From an uncultured Acetatifactor sp. (GTDB lineage Bacteria > Bacillota > Clostridia > Lachnospirales > Lachnospiraceae), in contig CANQEH010000001.1 of NCBI GenBank assembly GCA_947594835.1, positions 295,837 through 359,836 of the forward strand: a stretch of 64,000 bases of DNA, given 5' to 3'. The notes beneath the pieces are model-generated. The model had not been told where the DNA came from, did no database searches, and saw nothing but the letters and a program-made list of their open reading frames with translations. Shown in pieces: positions 34,035-42,445 of this stretch; position 1 is the first letter of the stretch, and each line of letters begins with the position of its first letter. The translations under genes were made by a program, and so were the position numbers.

Positions 34035-35168
34035 TCAGTCCAGCATGATCTCTTTTAAAGATATCTTTTTCATCTGCTTGGTATATCCCCACAGGACGGT
34101 CTCATATAAGATCAAAAAGGCGGCCAGCGAAAGGAACATGGCCGGCACGTCAAATTCATAGGCGGGGATGTCCTCAAAATCCCGGAACACCACGGTCACT
34201 GTAAGCTTGAGCAGGACATACTGGTATACCGTGCCCAGGGCAAAACCGAGGTATGTCCAGGGGCGATAGCCGTCTAGAACCGCCCGGGAACATTCCCCGG
34301 CCCGGTAGCCGAAAGCTTTCATCATGGCAATGGTCTTCCGGTTTGCGCGGATGACGGACGTGGTGGCGATCAACAGGGTCACGGCTGCCAGAAGGACGCC
34401 GATGGACAGAATCATATACGCCATCAGGGGGCTTGACAATTCGGTCATACTGCCGGACATCTGGGTCGTGGAGGCAAAACAGAAGACAGAGAAGGTAAGG
34501 AAGAAAACCAGGGATTTTCTCTGCCTGACATTGCTCTTTTTCAGCTCCTGCAAAAAGGGGAGGTCTGTCTCCCGCTTTGCGGGAACGGCTTTTTGCAGGG
34601 ACTGTTCCCGGATCAGCCGCAGCGCCGGAACCTTCAGCTTTATATAGCTGCAGGCAATGGCTAACAGGGAAAAGAATGCGGCGGGAACAAAGACCAGACA
34701 CAGGCATAAGCCGGGATGGAATGCGATGGAGATGTCCGGCAGGAAGCCGTCCTTGTTCTGCGTCTCATAAAAGACAGGCATGAAAAGATGGGCGCCTGCA
34801 TATCCCAGGGCAGTGCCCGCCAGAACAGGCGGTCCGAACGCCCAGAAGTGCAGCGCCACGGAGAATCCCGGCCAGCCCAGCGCTTTCAGGACGCCAAGCT
34901 GTCTGGAGCGGGCGTCGATGTAGTGGCCGATATCAAAGCACAAAAGCACGGCTGTGGTAAACAGCAGGCAGCCGCCGGAGACAATGCTGACTACTTTGGC
35001 AGTGCTGCACTGGGCCTCATAAAGTATCTTTGCCGCGTCCGTGTGGATCAGCGCTTTTGCGGGGATCAGATCCAGATAGAAATTCAGGAACAGGGCGCAC
35101 ACAAAGACAGCGCAGAAACTGACGATGGAGATACCGATCATTTTAGACATATCTTTTACATGAATCAT
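34035..35168 (-). CDS. FtsX-like ABC transporter permease (short form)
   Basis: About 377 aa with one N-terminal helix, a short extracytoplasmic loop, and two FtsX-type triple-helix modules. Each module shows the cytoplasmic coupling motif: ARSRQLGVLKALGWPGFS and ANRKTIAMMKAFGYRAGEC. MacB/BceB relatives are usually much longer through a large extracellular domain; that domain is nearly absent here. Start at 35168 is supported by AGGTG eight bases upstream; an upstream ATG at 35195 would overlap the ATPase gene. It is coupled to the preceding ATPase gene; together they form an exporter of unknown substrate. Confidence 0.85.
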   Translation of the reverse strand: MIHVKDMSKMIGISIVSFCAVFVCALFLNFYLDLIPAKALIHTDAAKILYEAQCSTAKVVSIVSGGCLLFTTAVLLCFDIGHYIDARSRQLGVLKALGWPGFSVALHFWAFGPPVLAGTALGYAGAHLFMPVFYETQNKDGFLPDISIAFHPGLCLCLVFVPAAFFSLLAIACSYIKLKVPALRLIREQSLQKAVPAKRETDLPFLQELKKSNVRQRKSLVFFLTFSVFCFASTTQMSGSMTELSSPLMAYMILSIGVLLAAVTLLIATTSVIRANRKTIAMMKAFGYRAGECSRAVLDGYRPWTYLGFALGTVYQYVLLKLTVTVVFRDFEDIPAYEFDVPAMFLSLAAFLILYETVLWGYTKQMKKISLKEIMLD

Positions 35169-35178
35169 TTCAAAACAC

Positions 35179-35871
35179 CTACCAAGCGATTTCATATGCG
35201 GTTTTCGGGCTGCTGTTGCGGCGCCGCTCCACGATCCTGCCGCTGTTCATGGAGAGGACAGTGCCGGCTGTCTGGGCAATATTCTGGTTGTGGGTCACCA
35301 TGACCATCGTAAAGCCAAGCTCCCTTTGCAGCCTGCAGAGCAGATCCAGCACCCGTCTGCCCGTGGCTTCGTCCAGGGCGCCTGTGGGCTCATCCAGATA
35401 CAGTACCTTTGGCTTTTTGGCCAGCGCCCTGGCGATGGACACTCTCTGCTGTTCTCCGCCGCTTAGCTCGTGGGGATATTTTTTCAGTTTGTCCCCCAGG
35501 CCCACCGCTTCGATCAGGCTGCGGTAGTTTTTGTTCCCGGCCAGGTCGGCGCCCATTTTCACGTTTTTATCCACTGTCAGGCCCGGCAGGAGAAAGTATT
35601 GCTGAAAGACGAATCCCACGATCTCCTTCCGAAAACGGGATGCCTGGGCGTCATTCATCCGGCTGATATCCTGATCTTCATAACAAACCGATCCCCCATC
35701 CGCCGCCTCCAGGCCGGAGACGACGTTTAAAAACGTGGATTTCCCGGAACCGGACGCCCCCAGGATCACCGCAAACTCCCCTTCTTCGATGTCCAGAGAG
35801 ATTCCCTTTAGCACTTCGCTCCGGCTTCCGCCGGATCCGTAAAATTTATGAAGGTCTTTTACTGTTATCAT
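35179..35871 (-). CDS. ABC transporter ATP-binding protein (MacB/LolD type)
   Basis: ATPase of 230 aa with GASGSGKST (Walker A, ~38), Q-loop in FVFQQYFLLPGLTV, signature LSGGEQQRVSIARALA, Walker B VLYLDEPTGALD and the switch histidine in VMVTHNQNIA. The insert DEPTGALDEATGRRVLDLL is the signature of LolD/MacB/BceA-type exporters. It is followed ten bases later by its permease. TetR-family gene 36235-36849 lies upstream on the same strand, beyond a 360-base gap filled by tandem repeats. Confidence 0.95.
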   Translation of the reverse strand: MITVKDLHKFYGSGGSRSEVLKGISLDIEEGEFAVILGASGSGKSTFLNVVSGLEAADGGSVCYEDQDISRMNDAQASRFRKEIVGFVFQQYFLLPGLTVDKNVKMGADLAGNKNYRSLIEAVGLGDKLKKYPHELSGGEQQRVSIARALAKKPKVLYLDEPTGALDEATGRRVLDLLCRLQRELGFTMVMVTHNQNIAQTAGTVLSMNSGRIVERRRNSSPKTAYEIAW

Positions 35872-35880
35872 GTCTATACC

Positions 35881-36171
35881 TCATTTCCGCGCTGCTCTTT
35901 GCGCATAACGAGTTTGTGTCAAGCAGCGCGCGGACACAAATCTCGCGATTGAAAATTTTAATTTTCAATCTTATCCCTCATTTTCGCGCTGCTCTTTGCG
36001 CATAACGAGTTTGTGTCAAGCAGCGCGCGGACACAAATCTCGCGATTGAAAATTTTAATTTTCAATCTTATCCCTCATTTTCGCGCTGCTCTTTGCGCAT
36101 AACGAGTTTGTGTCAAGCAGCGCGCGGACACAAATCTCGCGATTGAAAATTTTAATTTTCAATCTTATACC
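35881..36171. repeat. Three tandem copies of a 97-bp element
   Basis: Copies at 35881-35977, 35978-36074 and 36075-36171, identical apart from a few bases at the edges of the first and third. Each holds three dyads: GCGCTGCT with AGCAGCGC (first copy 35889-35896 and 35922-35929), TTTGTGTC with GACACAAA (35913-35920 and 35933-35940), and GATTGAAAATT-TT-AATTTTCAATC (35947-35970). The first two dyads cross each other, as in an H-type pseudoknot. No coding frame or ribosome site is present. It lies between the TetR-type gene and the ABC exporter. Confidence 0.95.
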
Positions 36172-36232
36172 ATCTTGTGCGCTTTGGCGCACAGATCAAG
36201 CCGCATCTGAAAGTTTGCTTTCAAACGGTTTT
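36172..36232. repeat. Hairpin element related to other intergenic repeats
   Basis: TGTGCGC-TTTG-GCGCACA (36176-36193) followed by a GAAAGTTTGCTTTC dyad near 36210-36223. The first hairpin resembles those near 42170 and 52323, all with GTGC-type stems and four-base loops, and all near ATACCA. Confidence 0.6.
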
Positions 36233-36234
36233 CT

Positions 36235-36849
36235 TTACATCTCGGCTCTGTCCTGCTGTTTGGAGTTTTCCGTGGCTGATTGCCTCTTCCGCTCCAAAAA
36301 CAGCAATCCCTGAAATACCTCCGTCAGCCTTTCCTCCATCTGTCTTGCCGTGAGACTGCACAGGCCTGTGGCAAACATGGCGGCGATGCCGTGGGTGTAT
36401 GTCCATAAGTGCTGATACAGCTTTTCAGCGGCCTCCCTTTCCAGGCCGTAAGGTTCCTGGACAGACTGTAAGATTTTGGCATAATTGTCGTCGATCACAG
36501 GCAGGATCCCGGAGACGTTTCTGGAATCCTGCGGGGGGGTCATGAACAAGAGCTGAAACAGCTTCGGATGTTCCATGGCAAAACGGATATACGCCATACC
36601 CACCCCTTTGAAGGCTGGCTGGCAATTCAGCCCGTCCGCCACATACTGCCCGTACAGCGCTTTCGCTCTGGCCACGACGGCCTGGCGGATTTCGTCCATG
36701 CTTTCAAAGACCGTAAACACAGGCCTGGCAGAGCTGCCGAGGCGGTTCCCTAATTCCCTGGCGGTAACGGCGTCAATCCCGTTTTCTTCGGCAATGTGCA
36801 TCGCGGCCTCTAAAATTTCATCCCTGGTAAATTTCGCTTTGGGCGGCAT
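36235..36849 (-). CDS. TetR-family transcriptional regulator
   Basis: A 204-aa regulator: N-terminal helix-turn-helix (FTRDEILEAAMHIAEENG ... TARELGNRLGSSARPVFTVF) and a helical ligand-binding domain. The recognition helix segment GSSARPVFTVF with a YxxF-like pattern belongs to a group common in clostridia. The promoter directly upstream is consensus and carries a dyad operator, so autorepression is probable. The ABC exporter genes follow on the same strand, making them the likely targets and resistance or export the likely outcome. Confidence 0.9.
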   Translation of the reverse strand: MPPKAKFTRDEILEAAMHIAEENGIDAVTARELGNRLGSSARPVFTVFESMDEIRQAVVARAKALYGQYVADGLNCQPAFKGVGMAYIRFAMEHPKLFQLLFMTPPQDSRNVSGILPVIDDNYAKILQSVQEPYGLEREAAEKLYQHLWTYTHGIAAMFATGLCSLTARQMEERLTEVFQGLLFLERKRQSATENSKQQDRAEM

Positions 36850-36875
36850 ACGGCTCCTTTCTAAAATGAGTGATT

Positions 36876-36919
36876 TAAAACGTTTGTTTTATTATATGGG
36901 AACAAAGGGAAACTGTCAA
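36876..36919 (-). promoter_or_regulatory. Consensus promoter and dyad operator of TetR gene
   Basis: Minus strand: TTGACA (36919-36914), exact 17-base spacer, TATAAT (36896-36891), a perfect match to sigma-A consensus. TAAAAC-GTTT-GTTTTA (36876-36891) overlaps the last base of the -10 and would block the start site, as TetR-type repressors do. Confidence 0.85.
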
Positions 36920-36961
36920 GGATTTTTGGGAAGGGGGATGCAAAAGACCGTCCTTTTCGGA

Positions 36962-36990
36962 TTGACTTCATCTAGTCCCTAATCTATAAT
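36962..36990 (+). promoter_or_regulatory. guaA promoter
   Basis: TTGACT (36962-36967), 17-base spacer, TATAAT (36985-36990). The predicted leader of ~75 nt has no purine-riboswitch-like core that I can see. Confidence 0.85.
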
Positions 36991-37069
36991 GAAAGACAGT
37001 GGGACAAGATTTTTTTGACGGCAGGGAGACGAAAAGTTTGCGGAAAGCCGTCGGGAAACGGAGAGAACG

Positions 37070-38614
37070 ATGGAAAAGGAACTGGTGATCGTCATCGACT
37101 TTGGCGGCCAGTATAACCAACTGGTGGCCAGACGGGTCAGAGAGTGTAATGTGTACTGCGAGATTTATTCCTACAAGACAGATCTGGAAAAGATCAAGGC
37201 CATGAAGCCCAAGGGGATCATTTTGACGGGCGGCCCAAACAGCTGTTATGAAGAAGGGGCGGCCACCTGCCAGCCGGAGCTGTTTTCCCTGGGGGTGCCT
37301 GTGCTGGGGCTCTGCTATGGGGCGCAGCTGATGAACTTCGTGCTGGGCGGCAGGGTGGAACGGGCCGACGCGCGGGAGTACGGCAAGACGGAGGTGGAGG
37401 TGGACAATTCCTCGGCTCTCTTTGCGGATGTGACGCCCCGCACCGTCTGCTGGATGAGCCACAACGACTATATCGCCCAGACGGCGCCCGGCTTCCGGGT
37501 CGTGGCTAAGACCGCAAACTGTCCTGTGGCGGCGGCGGAATGCGCCGAAAAGGGCCTGTACGCCATGCAGTTTCATCCGGAGGTGCTCCACACTGTGGAG
37601 GGCTCCAGAATGCTGTACAATTTTGTGCGGGGGATCTGCGGCTGCAGCGGCGACTGGCGGATGGATTCCTTTGTGGAGGAGACCACGGAGGCGATTCGGA
37701 AGAAGGTGGGGAGCGGCAGAGTGCTCTGCGCCCTGTCCGGCGGCGTGGATTCCTCTGTGGCGGCAGTGCTTTTGTCCAAGGCGGTGGGAGAGCAGCTCAC
37801 CTGCGTGTTTGTGGATCACGGCCTGTTAAGGAAGAACGAGGGAGACGAGGTGGAGGCCGTGTTCGGCCCCCAGGGCAGCTATAAGCTGCATTTCATCCGG
37901 GTGAACGCTCAGGAGAGATTTTACCAGAAGCTGGCCGGGGTCACAGAGCCGGAGAAGAAGCGCAAGATCATCGGGGAAGAATTTATCCGCGTGTTTGAGG
38001 AGGAAGCCAAGAAGATCGGCGCGGTGGACTTTCTGGTACAGGGCACGATCTATCCCGACGTGGTGGAGAGCGGCCTGGGCGGGGAGTCTGCGGTAATCAA
38101 GTCCCATCACAACGTGGGTGGGCTGCCGGACTGTGTGGATTTTAAGGAGATTATCGAGCCTTTGCGGAACCTGTTTAAGGACGAGGTGCGCAAGGTGGGC
38201 CTGGAACTCGGCATCCCGGAGCATCTGGTGTTCCGCCAGCCCTTCCCGGGGCCCGGTCTGGGGATCCGCATCATCGGGGAGGTGACGGCGGAGAAAGTCC
38301 GCATCGTGCAGGACGCGGATGCCATCTACCGGGAAGAGATCGCCAAGGCAGGCCTGGACCGGGACATCAACCAATATTTTGCCGCTCTGACCAATATGCG
38401 CTCCGTGGGCGTCATGGGGGATGAGAGGACTTACGATTACGCCGTGGCCCTGCGGGCGGTGAACACAGTGGACTTCATGACCGCCGAGGCGGCGGAACTT
38501 CCCTGGGAGGTGCTAAAGCGCGTCACCAGCAGGATCATCAATGAGGTGGGACACGTGAACAGAGTGGTGTACGATTGTACGAGCAAGCCGCCGGGGACGA
38601 TTGAACTGGAGTAG
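37070..38614 (+). CDS. guaA: GMP synthase (glutamine-hydrolysing)
   Basis: Converts XMP to GMP. Class I glutaminase domain with Cys in GLCYGAQL (~81) and His in MQFHPEV (~168); ATP-pyrophosphatase domain with the P-loop [11 protein letters not shown] (~222); C-terminal dimerisation domain ending in [14 protein letters not shown], the universal GuaA tail that binds XMP. Length 514 aa is standard. The gene is alone with its own strong promoter and a long downstream hairpin. GC-rich like its left neighbours; the AT-rich island begins just after it. Confidence 0.97.
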   Translation: MEKELVIVIDFGGQYNQLVARRVRECNVYCEIYSYKTDLEKIKAMKPKGIILTGGPNSCYEEGAATCQPELFSLGVPVLGLCYGAQLMNFVLGGRVERADAREYGKTEVEVDNSSALFADVTPRTVCWMSHNDYIAQTAPGFRVVAKTANCPVAAAECAEKGLYAMQFHPEVLHTVEGSRMLYNFVRGICGCSGDWRMDSFVEETTEAIRKKVGSGRVLCALSGGVDSSVAAVLLSKAVGEQLTCVFVDHGLLRKNEGDEVEAVFGPQGSYKLHFIRVNAQERFYQKLAGVTEPEKKRKIIGEEFIRVFEEEAKKIGAVDFLVQGTIYPDVVESGLGGESAVIKSHHNVGGLPDCVDFKEIIEPLRNLFKDEVRKVGLELGIPEHLVFRQPFPGPGLGIRIIGEVTAEKVRIVQDADAIYREEIAKAGLDRDINQYFAALTNMRSVGVMGDERTYDYAVALRAVNTVDFMTAEAAELPWEVLKRVTSRIINEVGHVNRVVYDCTSKPPGTIELE

Positions 38615-38621
38615 CGGACGA

Positions 38622-38660
38622 AACGCCGGAAATGCTGAAAAAATGGGCATTTCCGGCGTT
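38622..38660 (+). terminator. Hairpin after guaA
   Basis: Fourteen-base perfect stem AACGCCGGAAATGC (38622-38635) with GCATTTCCGGCGTT (38647-38660), 11-nt loop. Few T residues follow, yet the stem is long and sits right at a gene end and at the border of the AT-rich island. Confidence 0.7.
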
Positions 38661-38737
38661 GCTTTATGGCGTTTGGCTTTATATGTGGGGAGAGTCATGA
38701 TTGGAAGATAGAAGGAACGGATGATGAGGAGACTGAT

Positions 38738-39784
38738 ATGACGAAAGTGAGTTTTTATGATACTATTGATGATTCAATGCTAAAGTTTGCCGTTATTATT
38801 GCCAGACATAAAGGCAAATATGTATTTTGCAAGCACAAGGAAAGAAATACATGGGAGGTGCCGGGAGGACATAGAGAAGATGGTGAGGATATTTTTGAAA
38901 CAGCCAAACGAGAACTATATGAAGAAACAGGAGCAATAGATTTTGATATTCGTCCAATATGTATATATTCTGTGACTGCACCAGATAATTTCGATGGAGT
39001 AGAGACTTTTGGCAAACTGTTTTTCGCGGAAATACATACATTTGAAAAAGAACTTCACAGTGAAATTGAAAAAATAGCAATTGTGGATGAACTACCGATT
39101 CATTGGACTTATCCTGAAATTCAACCCAAACTGCTGGAAGCAGCAAGGGAAAGAGGATTTTTGCCTAAGAAAGACGAAATAAAATGGTTATTTTTTGATG
39201 TTGGATCAACACTGGTGGATGAAAGCAAAGTTTATGAAGACAGGATGAAAAGGATAGCGGAAATATCAGGTTTAACTTACGAGCAAATTTATAAATACGC
39301 CATGTCGTTTTATAAAGGAAACAAAAAAGGAGATTTAGAGGCAGCAAGGCAATTTGGTGTAAAATTACCTAAATGGGAATTGCAATATGAGAGACTGTAT
39401 ACAGATACCAAAGATTGTCTGAAAAAGTTAAGTAGACTTTATAAAATTGGTGTGATTGCAAACCAGTCATTAGGGACTTCTGAGAGATTAGAAAATTACG
39501 GAATACGAAAATATATTGATTTGGTCGTCGCGTCAGCAGAAGAAGGCGTTTCAAAACCAGATAGACGCATATTTGAAATTGCATTGGAAAGAAGTGGCTG
39601 CAAGCCAGAGAATGCAGTCATGATTGGTGACCGTATTGATAATGATATTGTGCCGGCAAAACAGTTGGGGATGAAAACTATCTGGGTGAAACAAGGATTT
39701 GGAAGTTTATGGAATATAACAGATGAGAGTGAAAAAGCTGATATTGAAGTCAATAATCTATCTGATATTTTGAATTTTTTATAG
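38738..39784 (+). CDS. NUDIX hydrolase fused to HAD-family hydrolase
   Basis: A 348-aa two-domain enzyme. N-terminal NUDIX domain (~1-140) with a full Nudix box: GGHREDGEDIFETAKRELYEETG. C-terminal HAD domain (~150-348) with LFFDVGSTL (motif I, DVGST rather than DxDGT; second acidic residue replaced), VIANQSLG (motif II region), KPDRRIFEIAL (motif III Lys) and MIGDRIDNDIVPAKQLGM (motif IV). One would expect cleavage of a nucleotide-linked compound followed by dephosphorylation. DVGST instead of DxDxT is typical of some HAD subgroups but weakens the phosphatase prediction. GAGGAG six bases before ATG 38738 fixes the start. AT-rich codon use. Confidence 0.88.
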   Translation: MTKVSFYDTIDDSMLKFAVIIARHKGKYVFCKHKERNTWEVPGGHREDGEDIFETAKRELYEETGAIDFDIRPICIYSVTAPDNFDGVETFGKLFFAEIHTFEKELHSEIEKIAIVDELPIHWTYPEIQPKLLEAARERGFLPKKDEIKWLFFDVGSTLVDESKVYEDRMKRIAEISGLTYEQIYKYAMSFYKGNKKGDLEAARQFGVKLPKWELQYERLYTDTKDCLKKLSRLYKIGVIANQSLGTSERLENYGIRKYIDLVVASAEEGVSKPDRRIFEIALERSGCKPENAVMIGDRIDNDIVPAKQLGMKTIWVKQGFGSLWNITDESEKADIEVNNLSDILNFL

Positions 39785-39794
39785 GAGACCAGTT

Positions 39795-40859
39795 ATGAAA
39801 TATGCAAAGAAATTAAGAAAAGGTGACAAAGTTGCAATAGTGAGTTTATCGAGTGGAATGCTAGGTGAAGCATTTTGTAGTCATAATATTGAAATCGGTG
39901 TTAAGAGATTAAGGGAATATGGCTTAGAACCATCGTTTATGCCAAATTCGCTAAAAGGAATTGAATATTTGAAGGCTAATCCCAAAGCAAGGGCAAAAGA
40001 TTTAAAAGATGCTTTTATGGATGATTCAATTGCTGGCATTATATGTGCAATAGGCGGTGATGATACTTACAGACTTTTGCCATATTTGCTAGAGGATGAG
40101 GAATTTATTGATGCAGTTCACAAGAGTCCAAAATTGTTCACGGGTTTTTCAGATACTACGATAAATCATTTGATGTTTTATAAGCTGGGACTATCTACAT
40201 ATTATGGACCTAATTTTATATGCGACTTAGCAGAAATCTCTGATGAAATGCTGCCATATAGTAAGAAGGCATTTGAAAGCTATATAGAAGGAAATGAATA
40301 TCGTGAGATTACATCAAGTGAAATATGGTATCAGGAAAGAACTGATTTTTCAAAAGAGGCAGTTGGGACAGAAAGAATCTCACATAAAGAAGAGCATGGA
40401 TTTGAGCTTTTACAAGGAAAAGACTACTTTGAGGGCAGATTGTTAGGTGGGTGTTTAGAGAGTTTATATGATATTTTGACAACAACGAGATATGAAAACG
40501 AAAAAGCAGTATGTGAAAAATATGGACTGTTTCCTGATATAGCGGAATGGAAAGAGAAGATTCTTTTTATTGAAACCTGTGAAGAAAAACCGATGCCAGA
40601 GCAGTTTGAAAAAGAAGTTGCTATGATTAAAAAGAAGGGGGTCTTTGATGTTGTCAGCGGAGTTCTGGTTGGAAAGCCACAGGATGAGGAATATTACGAA
40701 GAATATAAGGATATTCTTGTGAAGGTAGTAAATGATCCAGATTTACCGATTGTTTACAATGTGAATTTTGGACATGCAACTCCAAGATGCGTTTTGCAGT
40801 ATGGTGCTATGGCTAGAGTGGATATGAAACAGAAGAAAATAAAATGTGAGGTAATGTAA
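39795..40859 (+). CDS. S66 family LD-carboxypeptidase / MccF-like peptidase
   Basis: Serine peptidase of 354 aa. The nucleophile motif is GFSDTT (Ser ~117) after IGGDDTYRLLPYL; the later Glu and His appear in LFIETCEE and FGHATPRCVL. In the MccF subgroup these enzymes cleave aminoacyl-nucleotide antibiotics such as processed microcin C; others trim peptidoglycan. The length and the IGGDD segment fit MccF better than LdcA. It begins 10 nt after the NUDIX-HAD gene in the same AT-rich style, so both probably act together, e.g. in detoxification. Function beyond the fold is inferred. Confidence 0.87.
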   Translation: MKYAKKLRKGDKVAIVSLSSGMLGEAFCSHNIEIGVKRLREYGLEPSFMPNSLKGIEYLKANPKARAKDLKDAFMDDSIAGIICAIGGDDTYRLLPYLLEDEEFIDAVHKSPKLFTGFSDTTINHLMFYKLGLSTYYGPNFICDLAEISDEMLPYSKKAFESYIEGNEYREITSSEIWYQERTDFSKEAVGTERISHKEEHGFELLQGKDYFEGRLLGGCLESLYDILTTTRYENEKAVCEKYGLFPDIAEWKEKILFIETCEEKPMPEQFEKEVAMIKKKGVFDVVSGVLVGKPQDEEYYEEYKDILVKVVNDPDLPIVYNVNFGHATPRCVLQYGAMARVDMKQKKIKCEVM

Positions 40860-40861
40860 GT

Positions 40862-40951
40862 ATGTTAAGATTAAGACCGCACAAAAAGGATGCAGAAACA
40901 AATAAAAAGGCAAGCAGAAGGTTACTGTCTAGTGTTCGTTGGCAACTTTGA
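40862..40951 (+). pseudogene. N-terminal fragment of a GNAT-like acetyltransferase
   Basis: ATG at 40862 directly after the S66 stop begins MLRLRPHKKDAE, a typical GNAT N terminus, but the frame turns to unrelated residues and stops after 29 codons. Probably the truncated start of an acetyltransferase, cut by the junction near 40,900. Confidence 0.5.
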
Positions 40952-41113
40952 ATAGTAGCTCTGTACAGCAGAATCGATATCTTTAAAAAATAGCGCAACT
41001 ATTAACTCATTCTCTAGTTTATCCTTTGTTGTATTAGAAACAGAAAATACTGGCAATAAATTATGTTTGCTACTAAATAACAGATATAAGATGATCAACA
41101 CAGAAAATGACAT
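40922..41113 (-). pseudogene. Remnant of a small secreted protein (DUF3888-like)
   Basis: A 63-codon frame with a hydrophobic start and a VALFFKDIDSAVQSYY segment resembling the LxPYIxxAVxxYY pattern of small exported DUF3888 proteins. The better ribosome site lies before an overlapping ATGAAAAAAG start in another frame, so a frameshift near the start and a truncated end are likely. It abuts the GNAT fragment head-on, marking a recombination junction. Confidence 0.4.
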
Positions 41114-41207
41114 AACAAACTTTTTTCATGTGTCATCCCCGACTCTAAGTATATGTTATCATATGAAGTGGATTAAGGATTTATGACAAAAGAATGAATT
41201 GTATAAT

Positions 41208-41242
41208 AATGAGCCATCAGAGATATGAACTGATGGCTCATT
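41208..41242. terminator. Perfect 13-bp hairpin
   Basis: AATGAGCCATCAG (41208-41220) and CTGATGGCTCATT (41230-41242), nine-base loop. Lies after the MerR-type gene on the minus strand and after the remnants on the plus strand; probably a bidirectional terminator with a weak T tract. Confidence 0.65.
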
Positions 41243-41276
41243 TATACTCAAAATTTGTGGTTACTTTAAAATGGCT

Positions 41277-42155
41277 CTAATTGTTTTCGCCAGCGTGATT
41301 CTCCGAGTAATAACGGAAGGCTTTTACGATATAGTCAGAGGCTCCCTTGCCATACTTGCCATCAGTGATGCTTTTGATGTAATCGCCGGAATATACGTCC
41401 ATAAGGACATTGATCCTGGGCTTATCTAAGTCTGCGCCGTCACTGTGTTTCTGTGTAAACTGCAATATTTCGTGCACGATGGCTTGTACTTTAGGAGAAG
41501 AAACATCTTCCGACAAATCGGCGGCCAGACTGCCATACAGTAGATCAGACTGTCTGCCGATCTCTTTTACCTCTTCCGTCAATTGTGTTTCCATAAAATC
41601 GGAGAAATGCTCTAAATTATGCTTCATGGCTTCCGTGAACTTCTCAATACTTCCGAATTGCTGAATGGCAAGTTTCGCCACATTTGCTTCATTCTCTTTG
41701 ATTTTTTGAATAGACATATCAAAGTTTTCAACACTTCCAAAGTATTTAATAACATCATCAGTGCTGTTATTTTTGAAATTCTCCAATGCAGCAATGTAGT
41801 CAGACAAATCAAATTCTTTAAAACTCATACATTGTTCTCCTTTCTCTAAACGGCTAAGGAGCTGTATCAGTCTGTCTGTCCGATTGCGCTTCAGCAGAAG
41901 TAACTCTTTTTGCTTTTTGAAAGCCGCAATTCTGTCAAAATTGGGTTTTTGCAGAATTTCTTTGATTTCCTTCAGTTGAAAGCCCAATTCCTTAAAAAAT
42001 AGTATTTGCTGCAGTATTTGCAACGCTTCATCATCATACAGACGATAGCCGGACTGGGTCAGCCTGCTTGGCTTTAGCAGTCCGATTTCGTCATAATATT
42101 GCAGCGTGCGCGGGCTTATTCCGGTTAATTCTGCAACCTGGCTAATCGTTCTCAT
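41277..42155 (-). CDS. MerR-family regulator with TipAS-type ligand domain
   Basis: A 292-aa activator. N-terminal winged helix (TISQVAELTGISPRTLQYYDEIGLLKPSR) and a long coiled-coil dimer helix with KKQKELLLLKRNRTDRLIQLL, then a TipAS-like all-helical antibiotic-recognition domain (~125-292) with FGSVENF, QQFGSIEKF and YSGDYIKSI. TipA-type proteins bind thiopeptides and other drugs and switch on export genes. Start placed at 42155 where MRTISQ begins; GGGGGTATAACA precedes it. No obvious target gene is adjacent, apart from the GNAT gene on the same strand upstream. AT-rich. Confidence 0.88.
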   Translation of the reverse strand: MRTISQVAELTGISPRTLQYYDEIGLLKPSRLTQSGYRLYDDEALQILQQILFFKELGFQLKEIKEILQKPNFDRIAAFKKQKELLLLKRNRTDRLIQLLSRLEKGEQCMSFKEFDLSDYIAALENFKNNSTDDVIKYFGSVENFDMSIQKIKENEANVAKLAIQQFGSIEKFTEAMKHNLEHFSDFMETQLTEEVKEIGRQSDLLYGSLAADLSEDVSSPKVQAIVHEILQFTQKHSDGADLDKPRINVLMDVYSGDYIKSITDGKYGKGASDYIVKAFRYYSENHAGENN

Positions 42156-42445
42156 TGTTATACCCCCAGCGTGCTTCAGCACGTATACCAAGAGGGTGTG
42201 TAAACACCCCTCTTTTTAGTATTTGAAAGCTTAATTTTAGACTTTTCAACTCCTTGCTGTAATCAGAAAACAAAACAGGATTCGCCGGCTGATACTGTAC
42301 TGTTTTCGTAAGAAAAGCATACTGTATCACGTTGCGTGAGAGTCAATACTTTCCATCAATTTTTTATCATTTATTTTCAAAATGTATTTTAACTGATATA
42401 TCTCTAGTATCATAATCATGTGTCCATTCCAAAAAATGAAAGTGA
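42156..42445. repeat. Intergenic hairpin repeats (copy A)
   Basis: Contains CGTGC-TTCA-GCACG (42171-42184), then ATACCA, then GGTGT-GTAA-ACACC with flanking GAG/CTC (42194-42211) and a T tract, then TTTGAAAG. Near 42330-42347 a TTGCGTGAGAGTCAATAC segment. The same modules recur, rearranged, at 52285-52406. No gene is seen in this 290-base gap. Confidence 0.7.

Noticed and set aside
35881..36171. The 97-bp tandem repeats as a CRISPR array
   Set aside because: The whole 97-bp unit is repeated without variable spacers, so it is a plain tandem repeat.
36991..37069. Purine or other riboswitch in the guaA leader
   Set aside because: Leader is ~75 nt with no purine-aptamer core or terminator; only a promoter is supported.
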